From: an uncultured Opitutia bacterium
GTDB lineage: Bacteria; Verrucomicrobiota; Verrucomicrobiia; Opitutales; UBA953
Length of the DNA stretch: 14,393 nt
NCBI GenBank assembly: GCA_903929325.1
Contig: CAIYUD010000255.1
Span: 1-14,393 of the forward strand
Reading direction: 5' to 3'
The notes beneath the pieces were generated by a model that was given only the letters and a program-made list of their open reading frames with translations, was not told the origin of the DNA and did not search any database. The first letter of the stretch is position 1, and every line of letters begins with the position of its first letter. The position numbers and the translations under genes were made by a program. Positions 7,234-13,926 of the stretch are shown here, piece by piece.

Positions 7234-9876
7234 TTAGACGTCGAGGTTCGAGGTGTTGAGCGCGTTGTCTTCAATGAAGGCACGGCGCGAAGGCACATCC
7301 TCGCCCATTAACATGGCGAAGATACGGTTGGCTTCAGCAGCGTCACGGACATCGACCTTAAGCAGACGACGTTTCGCAGGATCCATCGTCGTTTCGTAAA
7401 GCTGCTTTGGATTCATTTCGCCGAGACCTTTATAGCGCTGGATCGACAGGCCTTTGCGACCGAAGACGCGAATTTGCCCAATCAGTTCGAGGATGCTGCG
7501 AAGGTGAACGGGTTCGACTTCCTTGCGGACCTTCTTTGCAGCGGCGGCCTTGGGTTCTTTTTCCTTACGCTTCTTGCCGTCTGCTTCAGGTTCCTCCGCA
7601 GCCTCATCTTCGGCTGATGCCGCACCTTCCACGAGGTGGTAACGGGATTCTTCGCCAGGGGTGAACTGCTTAATATCCATTCCTTGAGCATCGAGCTCTT
7701 TGAGCAACTTCGTCAGACCTTCGCTTTCAAAGATCTCATATAGGTTAATGCGCTGCTGAACGGATGTGCCTTTGACTTTAATTTCGCGACTAACCTGTGT
7801 GGCTAAGAAATCTTCAAACTGCTGTTCCTTTAGGAACGCCTGACGGGCATCTTCATCGGCCAAGAATTCAAAGACTTCTTCATTACCCGTACGGATCTTC
7901 GCTAAGAAGCGAGGAAGGGCATGTGTCTTGTGATTCTGTTGGTCGAGGTAGAGCGACAGCGGACAACCTGTACGACCAACGCCCGATCCGAGTGATTCAA
8001 GACGCGCGAGGCATTCAACAATACGGTCAAGCTTTTGACCAGGGAAGGAGTGCTTGTCGCGAAGGCGGAGTAGATTGACGTCCTCAGATCCGAGCTCGAG
8101 CAGGATGCGATTGAGGTCAGCATCGTTATCGACGTACTGCTCGCGCTTCTTGCGCTTAATCCGGTAAAGCGGAGGCTGAGCAATGTAAACGTAACCGGCA
8201 TCAAGCAACCCAGGCATCTGACGATAAAGGAATGTCAGCAAGAGGGTGCGGATGTGCGAGCCGTCGACATCGGCGTCCGTCATGATGATAATCTTATGGT
8301 AACGGCACTTCGTAATATCAAAGGCTCCATCACCTTCGTGACGACCGATACCCGTACCGCACGCAGTGATAATGGTGCGGATTTCGTCATTCGAGAGAAT
8401 CTTGTCCAATCGTGCCTTTTCGACGTTCAAGATCTTACCCTTAATCGGAAGAATAGCTTGGTAGCGACGGTCGCGTCCTTGCTTCGCCGAACCACCTGCG
8501 GAGTCACCTTCCACGATATACACTTCGCAAACCTTCGGATCTGATTCGGAACAGTCGGCCAACTTGCCTGGGAGACCGCCCGAAGACATGGCGGACTTAC
8601 GGACCGTTTCGCGTGCCTTGCGGGCAGCTTCACGGGCGCGGGCAGCATTCAGGCATTTATCGACGATGCGCTTGCCGGTCTTAGAATCGCGCTCGAGGTA
8701 ATACTTTAACTGCTCGCCGACGACAGAGTTCACAATGCCTTCGACTTCGGGATTCGTCAGGCGAGTCTTGTTCTGAGATTGGAATTTAGGGTCAGGGTGC
8801 TTGACGGAAACAACGGCAACGAGACCTTCGCGCATGTCATCGCCGTTCAATTTAGCATCCTTGTCTTTCACCAAGCTGTTCGCCTTAGCATAACTATTGA
8901 TTACACGCGTGAGAGCTGAGCGGAAGCCAGAGAGGTGCGTGCCGCCCTCGGGATTGCTAATGAGATTAGCGTAAGTGAAGACAGTTTCGTCGTAGCGATC
9001 GTTGTACTGCAGGGCGACGTCGAGCGTCATGCGACGTTGGCCAGGCTTTGGCTTTTCATCAGCCGACATCACGCGCGGGTTACTCGGATCCGTGAAGTCC
9101 ACTTCGGCTGAAATCAAAATAGGTTTATCGTGCAGCGTGTCTTCGTTGGCATTCAAGAATGAGACGTACTCAGCGATACCGTCCTTGAATTGGAAAACGT
9201 CTTTTCGTCCGTCACGCTCGTCGGAAACCTCAATGGCAATTCCGGGGACAAGGAAGGCTAGCTCGCGAAGGCGACGCACCAGCGTCTCGTATTTAAACTC
9301 GGTGACCGAAAAGATTTCAGGGTCAGGCAAGAAAGAGATCTTAGTACCTGTGCGCTTAGTCTTGCCGATGACTTTGATTTTCTGGGTAACATCACCTTGG
9401 CTAAATTTCATCTGGTGAATTTCACCCTCGCGACTGACTTCAGCCACAAAGCGAGATGAGAGTGCGTTCACGCACTTTGCACCCACACCATTGAGTCCGC
9501 CTGAAACCTGGTAGGCTCCTTTATCAAATTTACCGCCTGCGTGGAGATTGGTGAGCACGAGCTCGAGCGTTGGAACCTTTTCTTCTGGGTGCATGGCGAC
9601 AGGGATACCGCGACCATCGTCTTCAACGGAGAGTGAACCGTCGCGATGAATCTCAACCTTCACGCTCTTACAAAAACCTGCGAGAGCTTCGTCGATCGCG
9701 TTATCGACGATTTCATAAACGCAATGGTGCAAGCCTGTCTCATTGGTATCACCAATGTACATACCTGGTCGCTCGCGGACGGCTTTAAGACCCTTGAGGC
9801 GCTTGATGTCAGAGGCTTCGTAGGATGCTTTACCGGCGTGTTTGCCAGTGCCGCGGGAGGATTCAGGTTCGCTCAT
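7234..9876 (-). CDS. gyrB: DNA gyrase subunit B
   Basis: The ATPase and TOPRIM subunit of DNA gyrase, 880 residues (E. coli 804). In order: GHKL ATPase with YEIVDNAIDEAL (catalytic Glu55, Mg-binding Asn59), DDGRGIP and GGLNGVGA (126-133); transducer domain; TOPRIM domain with VEGDSAGG (Glu456) and DADVDGS (Asp534, 536, 538); and the tail motif QRYKGLGEMNP (813-823). A long insertion splits TOPRIM from this tail, as in proteobacterial GyrB. It contains an unusual highly charged stretch, first acidic then lysine-rich, at about 751-787. The ATG at 9874-9876 was chosen because an in-frame extension to 10002 would add 42 residues of low-complexity sequence not seen in GyrB and would cover the control region. 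The codon context before the ATG has no Shine-Dalgarno sequence. It is the first gene of the gyrB-gyrA operon. Confidence 0.96.
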   Translation of the reverse strand: MSEPESSRGTGKHAGKASYEASDIKRLKGLKAVRERPGMYIGDTNETGLHHCVYEIVDNAIDEALAGFCKSVKVEIHRDGSLSVEDDGRGIPVAMHPEEKVPTLELVLTNLHAGGKFDKGAYQVSGGLNGVGAKCVNALSSRFVAEVSREGEIHQMKFSQGDVTQKIKVIGKTKRTGTKISFLPDPEIFSVTEFKYETLVRRLRELAFLVPGIAIEVSDERDGRKDVFQFKDGIAEYVSFLNANEDTLHDKPILISAEVDFTDPSNPRVMSADEKPKPGQRRMTLDVALQYNDRYDETVFTYANLISNPEGGTHLSGFRSALTRVINSYAKANSLVKDKDAKLNGDDMREGLVAVVSVKHPDPKFQSQNKTRLTNPEVEGIVNSVVGEQLKYYLERDSKTGKRIVDKCLNAARAREAARKARETVRKSAMSSGGLPGKLADCSESDPKVCEVYIVEGDSAGGSAKQGRDRRYQAILPIKGKILNVEKARLDKILSNDEIRTIITACGTGIGRHEGDGAFDITKCRYHKIIIMTDADVDGSHIRTLLLTFLYRQMPGLLDAGYVYIAQPPLYRIKRKKREQYVDNDADLNRILLELGSEDVNLLRLRDKHSFPGQKLDRIVECLARLESLGSGVGRTGCPLSLYLDQQNHKTHALPRFLAKIRTGNEEVFEFLADEDARQAFLKEQQFEDFLATQVSREIKVKGTSVQQRINLYEIFESEGLTKLLKELDAQGMDIKQFTPGEESRYHLVEGAASAEDEAAEEPEADGKKRKEKEPKAAAAKKVRKEVEPVHLRSILELIGQIRVFGRKGLSIQRYKGLGEMNPKQLYETTMDPAKRRLLKVDVRDAAEANRIFAMLMGEDVPSRRAFIEDNALNTSNLDV

Positions 9877-9939
9877 AGATAAGTTAGTTTGGAGGGGGTT
9901 AAAAGAAGGCGGATTTAGGGGTTTTTTAATGCTGATTTT

Positions 9940-9945
9940 TGTCAA
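9940..9945 (-). promoter_or_regulatory. Possible -35 box of gyrB
   Basis: TTGACA read on the minus strand, 64 bases before the gyrB ATG, matches the sigma-70 -35 consensus exactly. No good -10 hexamer is found at 16-18 bases: the sequence there is a run of A followed by CCCC. The nearest AT-rich candidates are at 10 and 22 bases. It may therefore be a real promoter with an atypical -10 element, or a chance match. Confidence 0.3.
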
Positions 9946-9973
9946 GGGGGTGGCAAGGGGAAAAGACCCCTTG
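9943..9973. repeat. Three copies of CAAGGGG (two direct, one inverted)
   Basis: CAAGGGG occurs at 9943-9949 and 9954-9960, eleven bases apart (about one helical turn), and as its inverse CCCCTTG at 9967-9973. The last two form a perfect seven-base-pair hairpin with loop AAAAGA. The first copy overlaps the TTGACA box. The arrangement fits an operator or an RNA hairpin upstream of gyrB. On the plus strand a T-run follows at 9982-9987, but no plus-strand gene ends here. Confidence 0.45.
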
Positions 9974-10034
9974 TGCGAATGTTTTTTACCTTTCTTAAAC
10001 ACCTATTTATCAACGACTTAAATTATCATTACCC

Positions 10035-10086
10035 TGAGTCTTCCCAGACTCATTCACAGGTTATGCACACCCTCGCTAAATAGCGA
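10035..10086. repeat. Two short inverted repeats upstream of gyrB
   Basis: TGAGTC (10035-10040) and GACTCA (10047-10052) form a six-base-pair stem around TTCCCA. TCGCTA (10073-10078) and TAGCGA (10081-10086) form a second around AA. The DnaA-box match lies exactly between them. Neither is followed by a U-run in either direction, so they look more like protein-binding dyads than terminators for the oleB transcript. Confidence 0.4.
10061..10069 (+). promoter_or_regulatory. DnaA-box match
   Basis: TTATGCACA fits the DnaA-box consensus TTWTNCACA. A weaker copy TTATCAACG is at 10007-10015. A single good box does not make an origin; it could let DnaA influence gyrBA transcription, or be chance. 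Confidence 0.35.
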
Positions 10087-10130
10087 TAACCCCTGCTTTT
10101 CTCAAGTTGCAATAAGCCGAATTTAAACGC

Positions 10131-11006
10131 CTATGCAGTGAGAAAATCAGCTGCTTTTTTCAGACCTTTTTCACCCGCATCTTCGAGCACATAATGTCCG
10201 GCTGATTCGAAGACACATGATTGTGCATGTAGCCAAATTTTTTGAAAAATATCGTGGAAGTGTGGCGTGAAACAGAAATCGCGCGCACCCCAAAGTAACA
10301 AAATGGAATGTTGAGAAAGCTGGGGCAGTTGCTCGGAGACTTTTTGTAACGTTGCGTACGTTGGATGATCTTTCTCGAGAGGAATATCGGCGACGAAATC
10401 AGCGACGGCATGACGGCGTGCGGCGGTTGCATAGGGAGCAAGGAAGCCGGCCCGCACAGACGCAGGCAGACCGTCGGAAGAAGCCATCCAGGTGGCTGGC
10501 CATGCAAAACCATCTAGGTGCTCAACCAAGAAACGCCCAATCACCGGCAAACGGCAGAGTCGTATGCGGAAAGGAATGTTATTCGAAGGAAAGGCTGCGG
10601 TGTTGGTTACAAGCAGGCGCCCAAAGCGCTGCGGCTGTTCGCTAGCGAGGCCTAATCCAATGGCACCGCCCCAATCATGGACGCCAAGGTCGATGTCTTG
10701 TAAGTTAAGTTTATCGCACAACTCGCGCAGATGACGGATACGATCCGCCAACCGAATGATCCGTCCAGGGCGATCGGAAAGACCCATGCCCACATGGTCT
10801 GGAATAATCACGCGGCGACCACGTGCGACCAATTCTGCAGCGAGATTGCGCCAAAGAAATCCCCAACTCGGATTGCCGTGCACTAAGAGCACTGGGCGAG
10901 CATCGCGTGGGCCGAGATCAACATAATGCATACGACCCGCATCTGTTTGGTGCCAACATGGCGTATAAGGCCATAAGGTGCGTAGCGACTCAGGGATGCA
11001 GTCCAT
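10131..11006 (-). CDS. oleB: OleB-like alpha/beta hydrolase (beta-lactone decarboxylase family)
   Basis: A 291-residue cytoplasmic alpha/beta hydrolase of the haloalkane dehalogenase superfamily. The nucleophile is Asp111 in GVHDWGGAIG, the oxyanion segment is HGNPSWGFLWRNL (43-55), the likely acid is Asp243 in WGARDFCF, and the catalytic His271 lies in SAGHYVLEDA. The cap contains RIRLCR (147-152) and VADIPL (205-210), which I associate with OleB rather than true dehalogenases. In the olefin pathway OleB decarboxylates a cis-beta-lactone made by OleC, giving a long-chain cis-alkene. It starts two bases after the oleA stop, so it is translationally linked to the condensing enzyme, which strongly supports this call over a dehalogenase. 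No oleC or oleD follows; the next gene downstream is gyrB. A general epoxide hydrolase or dehalogenase role cannot be excluded from sequence alone. Confidence 0.82.
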   Translation of the reverse strand: MDCIPESLRTLWPYTPCWHQTDAGRMHYVDLGPRDARPVLLVHGNPSWGFLWRNLAAELVARGRRVIIPDHVGMGLSDRPGRIIRLADRIRHLRELCDKLNLQDIDLGVHDWGGAIGLGLASEQPQRFGRLLVTNTAAFPSNNIPFRIRLCRLPVIGRFLVEHLDGFAWPATWMASSDGLPASVRAGFLAPYATAARRHAVADFVADIPLEKDHPTYATLQKVSEQLPQLSQHSILLLWGARDFCFTPHFHDIFQKIWLHAQSCVFESAGHYVLEDAGEKGLKKAADFLTA

Positions 11007-11008
11007 GC

Positions 11009-12046
11009 TTAAAGGGCTTCCGCAGCCAACATGAGCGAACTTAAGCCGCTCCCAATGCCTAGCAGGGCAATTTTATTCCCTGCGACGATGCGGCCGTCTC
11101 CACGTGCTAAGGCTAGCGTCGCCGGCAGTGAAACGGAGCCGACATTACCGAGGCGGTCAAAACTCATGCAGTCCTTCGCAGTATCGAGACCGAGGCGTTC
11201 GAAAAGCATCTGCGAGTGGCGCCGTCCGACTTGATGGGTGACAACCCGATCGGGCGTGCTTGCATCCCACCCTGTGGTGGCGCGAAAACGTTCCCAGCAT
11301 GCGCCAGCCAAGTTGATACCTGCATGAAGCAGCGCCTCAGAATCTGTACGCATATCTAACTCCGAAGCAGCGCTATCCCCTTCGCAGAGATGGTTGGCGG
11401 AGGAATCTGTGGCTACAGCTCCGCCGTGGATACGGTAGCCACCAGGGGCTGCTAGGTCGTCACGGCAAAGTACTGCGGCGGCGGCACCTGCACCAATCGT
11501 CAGATTTGCAAAGTAAGCTTTAATCGTATCGCGCGTCAAAGAGGTGTCTTCATTCAATGTCCGAATTGTTCGCTCGACTAATGGACGTCCATCTTCGCCC
11601 GCACAAAGTAATGCTCGACGTATTTGTCCCGACTCAATCAATCCCGCAGCGAGCGTGATGGCATTCGCAAAGCCAAGACACGCATTTGAAATATCCAGGA
11701 TTTGAGACTGCGCACCTAAACCGAGGAGGCCATGAATGTACGCGGCGGTTGAAGGCTCGAGGCGATCGCGACAGACTGAACAATGGATGAGTAGATCAAT
11801 ATCAGCAGGGCCCACTTGTGCAGCCACCATTGCCCGACGACCGGCCAAGGCGGAGGCTTCGGAGGGACGGATGGCCGAGGGCCAGAAACGCCGCTCTTGA
11901 ATGCCCGTCATGAGCTCTAAACGGCCTTCAGGCAGCTTTAAGCGCGTATACAGGGGGGCTAGGCGACGCTCAACTTCATCGGATGTCCAAACCTCCGGAG
12001 GCAACTCGGCAACGAGCCCCGTCAAAACGGTGCGTGCGAAGCGCAT
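11009..12046 (-). CDS. oleA: OleA-like condensing enzyme (3-oxoacyl-ACP synthase III family)
   Basis: A 345-residue thiolase-superfamily enzyme. OleA joins two acyl-CoA chains head to head, giving a 2-alkyl-3-keto acid, the first step of long-chain olefin synthesis. The catalytic triad is visible: Cys123 in SNACLGFANA, His271 in VVTHQVGR and Asn301 in RLGNVGS. Glu97 in RLEPSTAA matches the glutamate (Glu117 in Xanthomonas OleA) that deprotonates the second substrate; ordinary FabH enzymes do not use it. Other OleA-like segments are NHLCEGD (218-224) and IALLGIGSGL (326-335), and the length fits. The ATG overlaps the upstream reductase stop as TAATG, so translation is coupled, and oleB follows after two bases. 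Plain FabH is the alternative, made less likely by Glu97 and by the OleB partner. Confidence 0.85.
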   Translation of the reverse strand: MRFARTVLTGLVAELPPEVWTSDEVERRLAPLYTRLKLPEGRLELMTGIQERRFWPSAIRPSEASALAGRRAMVAAQVGPADIDLLIHCSVCRDRLEPSTAAYIHGLLGLGAQSQILDISNACLGFANAITLAAGLIESGQIRRALLCAGEDGRPLVERTIRTLNEDTSLTRDTIKAYFANLTIGAGAAAAVLCRDDLAAPGGYRIHGGAVATDSSANHLCEGDSAASELDMRTDSEALLHAGINLAGACWERFRATTGWDASTPDRVVTHQVGRRHSQMLFERLGLDTAKDCMSFDRLGNVGSVSLPATLALARGDGRIVAGNKIALLGIGSGLSSLMLAAEAL

Positions 12047-12846
12047 TAGTCGAGACGCGTGGCTGCCTTAACCACATCTTCATCAAAGTAATTCGCATCC
12101 ATACCGGCATTCACGACGATACCTTGAGCATTCACGCCGCTGGAACGAGGCGAGAGAAGCCAAACGGCCGCGTCGGCAACTTCTTGCGTCGTTACTGCGC
12201 GACGACGGAAGGTGAGTTTTTCTGCAAAAACATAATTGGCGAGGTAACCTGGAATACCTGCCGAGGCACTTGTTTTTAATGGACCGGCATTGACCGTATT
12301 AAAACGGACTTCGCTTTCGCGACTAAACGACTTGGCGAGAAAACGGGTTGCCGATTCAAGCGCAGCTTTGATCGGAGACATATATCCGTAGCTCGCAGCG
12401 GTCACTTGCGATGAAATGCCAATAGCGACAACGGAGGCATCTTTACGCAAGTGACCCTTGAGCGCATTGGCTAACTCAACCAGCGAGAAGCAAGAAATAG
12501 CCGTCGCTTGTAGAAAATCAGCGCGCACGGTTTCATGAAAAGGCACCAAGCCTTTGGAATAATTGGCGAAGGCGACGCTGTGCAGTACGCCATCCAGCGG
12601 ACCGTGATCCTTGGCCACATCTGCAGCGAGTTTTCGAATTTGATCTTCATGCTCGAGGTCGCAGACATACACAGACTTGCCCGCTAATTGCTTATCTAAA
12701 GAGACACGACGTGCCTCGGAGCGTACCGAATAGACGACCTTGGCGCCCTCCCCTTCAAGCGTTTGGGCGACATGCCACGCGACTGATTTGCGATTAGCCA
12801 CGCCCACAACGAGGTAGGTGCGACCTTGAATGCCGAGGAAAGACAT
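12046..12846 (-). CDS. FabI-like enoyl-ACP reductase
   Basis: A 266-residue short-chain dehydrogenase of the FabI type, which reduces enoyl-ACP to acyl-ACP with NAD(P)H in the last step of fatty acid elongation. The nucleotide-binding start VVGVANRKSVAW (13-24) is typical FabI, as are CDLEH (62-66) and LHSVAFAN (88-95). The active-site Y-x6-K is Tyr153-Lys160 in YGYMSPIK, and GPLKTSAS (188-195) precedes the substrate loop. The position equivalent to E. coli Tyr146, usually in a (S/T)YLG segment, is glycine here (AIGISSQ), so the family's usual first tyrosine is missing. It lies second in the operon, eight bases after the FabZ-like gene, and overlaps oleA by one base. It may be the general enoyl reductase or a pathway-specific copy; I leave the symbol open. 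Confidence 0.85.
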   Translation of the reverse strand: MSFLGIQGRTYLVVGVANRKSVAWHVAQTLEGEGAKVVYSVRSEARRVSLDKQLAGKSVYVCDLEHEDQIRKLAADVAKDHGPLDGVLHSVAFANYSKGLVPFHETVRADFLQATAISCFSLVELANALKGHLRKDASVVAIGISSQVTAASYGYMSPIKAALESATRFLAKSFSRESEVRFNTVNAGPLKTSASAGIPGYLANYVFAEKLTFRRRAVTTQEVADAAVWLLSPRSSGVNAQGIVVNAGMDANYFDEDVVKAATRLD

Positions 12847-12854
12847 GAGGTTAT

Positions 12855-13292
12855 TCAGTGGGTTTTATCGACAAGGGCGAGTGCGTAGCGAATCGTAAGT
12901 ACAGCCTTACCGTCTTTACGTACCGTCCCGGTCATAAAGTGAAATTGTTGCAGGGTTTCAACCGGGCGAACCTCAATCGTCACACGGTCACCTGGAAAGA
13001 CCATGCCTTTAAATTTAGCTTCTTCGATTCGACAAAGAACCGGCGTCTTTCCTTCGGCCGTCTGACCTTGAGACTCTAAACGCTTAGTTAGAAAAATAGC
13101 CCCTGCCTGAAAAACAGATTCACAAAGTAAAACCCCGGGTGTGATCGGACTCCCTGGGTAATGACCTTCGTAAAAATTTTCCTCGGCACGAAATGTTCGC
13201 GCACACACAGCATGCTCCGCATCGAGTTCGACAACCTCATCGATAAACAGAAAGGGTGGGCGGTGAGGAATGACAGACTTCGGATCAAGCAT
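12855..13292 (-). CDS. FabZ-like 3-hydroxyacyl-ACP dehydratase
   Basis: A hotdog-fold protein of the FabZ/FabA type that removes water from 3-hydroxyacyl-ACP. From the chosen ATG (145 residues) it starts MLDPKSVIPHRPPFLFIDEV, as FabZ proteins do. The catalytic His44 lies in EGHYPGSPITPG and Glu58 in LLCESVFQAGA. The spacing of 14 and the use of Glu rather than Asp match FabZ, not FabA. An upstream in-frame ATG at 13343 would add 17 residues with no family resemblance. A promoter-like sequence overlaps that ATG, which also favours 13292. It is the first gene of the fabZ-fabI-oleA-oleB operon. It is not in the usual lpxA-type context, so it may be a dedicated dehydratase for this lipid operon rather than the housekeeping FabZ. 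Confidence 0.83.
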   Translation of the reverse strand: MLDPKSVIPHRPPFLFIDEVVELDAEHAVCARTFRAEENFYEGHYPGSPITPGVLLCESVFQAGAIFLTKRLESQGQTAEGKTPVLCRIEEAKFKGMVFPGDRVTIEVRPVETLQQFHFMTGTVRKDGKAVLTIRYALALVDKTH

Positions 13293-13335
13293 GCACCTTA
13301 TGGGTAGGCGGTAGACAGGCTTTAGGCAATCTGCT

Positions 13336-13363
13336 CTTATCATCCGACACCTGCATTTGCCAA
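13336..13363 (-). promoter_or_regulatory. Possible promoter of the fabZ-fabI-oleA-oleB operon
   Basis: Read on the minus strand, TTGGCA (13358-13363) and GATAAG (13336-13341) are separated by 16 bases, five of six and four of six matches to sigma-70 boxes. Transcription would begin near 13329, upstream of the ATG at 13292 but downstream of the ATG at 13343. The match is modest. Confidence 0.3.
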
Positions 13364-13391
13364 AAAAGAGTTTACCCCTTAACCTACCTTC

Positions 13392-13904
13392 ATGCGCTTT
13401 ACCCTATCCCTTATGACCTGCTCTCTCCTCTCCTGCTTTGGGGCCTCCAGCCCTGAACCCGTCCAAGTTGGTAGCGCCGTACCAGCTGTCACATGCAACG
13501 ACGAAACCGGGCAAGCCGTCGACGTGGCCAAAGAAGGCGCCAAAGGCCTCCTCCTTGTCTATTTCTACCCCAAGGCCGATACACCAGGCTGTACCAAACA
13601 AGGGTGCTCACTCCGCGACAGTTGGGCTGAGCTAGGGAAACGCGGGGTTAAAGTGCTTGGCGTTAGCACCGACAGCGAAGAGGACCAAAAAGCCTTTAAG
13701 GAGAAATACAAACTACCCTTCGCCCTGCTCGCCGATAAAGATAAAAAAGTCTGCAAAGCTTTCGGCGTCAGCACGACATTAGGCTATGCCTCACGCACCG
13801 CATTCCTCTTCCGCGACGGCAAGTGCATCTGGGTTGATCCAAAGTCGTCTACTTCCGACCAAGCGTCGGTCGTCTTGAGCTTCCTCGAGAGTCAGACCAA
13901 GTAA
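13392..13904 (+). CDS. Exported PrxQ/BCP-type peroxiredoxin
   Basis: A 170-residue thiol peroxidase that reduces hydrogen peroxide and organic hydroperoxides. The peroxidatic Cys67 and resolving Cys72 lie in YFYPKADTPGCTKQGC, the i/i+5 arrangement of the PrxQ (bacterioferritin comigratory protein) subfamily, and Arg135 in YASRTAFLF is the conserved active-site arginine. Unlike E. coli Bcp it begins with a hydrophobic signal-like segment (residues 3-17) ending in LLSCFGASS. This suggests export, possibly as a lipoprotein anchored at Cys15, although the lipobox is not perfect. An exported form would need an extracytoplasmic thiol donor. It diverges from the FabZ-like gene with about 99 bases between starts and converges on prs. 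No Shine-Dalgarno sequence is clear before the ATG. Confidence 0.9.
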   Translation: MRFTLSLMTCSLLSCFGASSPEPVQVGSAVPAVTCNDETGQAVDVAKEGAKGLLLVYFYPKADTPGCTKQGCSLRDSWAELGKRGVKVLGVSTDSEEDQKAFKEKYKLPFALLADKDKKVCKAFGVSTTLGYASRTAFLFRDGKCIWVDPKSSTSDQASVVLSFLESQTK

Positions 13905-13914
13905 CACTTGGTCT
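13894..13914. terminator. Hairpin between the peroxiredoxin and prs genes
   Basis: AGACCAAG (13894-13901) and CTTGGTCT (13907-13914) form a perfect eight-base-pair stem around TAACA. The stem contains the last codons and stop of the peroxiredoxin gene, in a 22-base gap between convergent genes. There is no strong U-run on either side, so it may be a weak or bidirectional terminator. Confidence 0.4.
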
Positions 13915-13926
13915 TAGCAGCCTAGC

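Larger units (their letters stand above)
9877..10130 (-). promoter_or_regulatory. gyrB-gyrA upstream control region
   Basis: This 254-base stretch between oleB and gyrB holds no credible gene. It is AT-rich with runs of A/T and C/G. Reading towards gyrB it contains a palindrome TCGCTA-AA-TAGCGA (10073-10086), a DnaA-box match (10061-10069), the dyad TGAGTC-6-GACTCA (10035-10052), a CAAGGGG/CCCCTTG hairpin (9954-9973), and a perfect TTGACA hexamer (9940-9945). It should contain the gyrBA promoter. Gyrase promoters are often supercoiling-sensitive, but nothing here proves that. Confidence 0.55.

Noticed and set aside
4706..9876. Topoisomerase IV (parE-parC) instead of gyrase
   Set aside because: The intact GyrA box QKRGGKG and the gyrB-then-gyrA order identify gyrase.
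9954..9987. A plus-strand terminator (CAAGGGG hairpin followed by a T-run)
   Set aside because: No plus-strand gene ends nearby and the T-run begins eight bases after the stem; a role in gyrB control is more likely.
9877..10002. A 42-residue N-terminal extension of GyrB from an upstream ATG
   Set aside because: It is low-complexity, unlike any GyrB start, and would cover the TTGACA box and repeats. The ATG at 9876 gives a normal GyrB N-terminus.
9877..10130. Chromosomal replication origin
   Set aside because: Only one good DnaA box and one poor one are present, and neither dnaA nor dnaN is in the window.
10131..11006. Haloalkane dehalogenase
   Set aside because: The catalytic residues are shared by the superfamily, but the RIRLCR and DIPL cap segments and the two-base gap to oleA favour OleB.
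11009..12046. Ordinary FabH (3-oxoacyl-ACP synthase III)
   Set aside because: Glu97 before PSTAA, the LCEGD segment and the adjacent OleB-like gene point to OleA. A phylogeny would settle it.
13357..13384. A plus-strand promoter for the peroxiredoxin gene (TTGCCA, 17 bases, TTAACC)
   Set aside because: The -10 match is poor and would leave almost no leader before the ATG.
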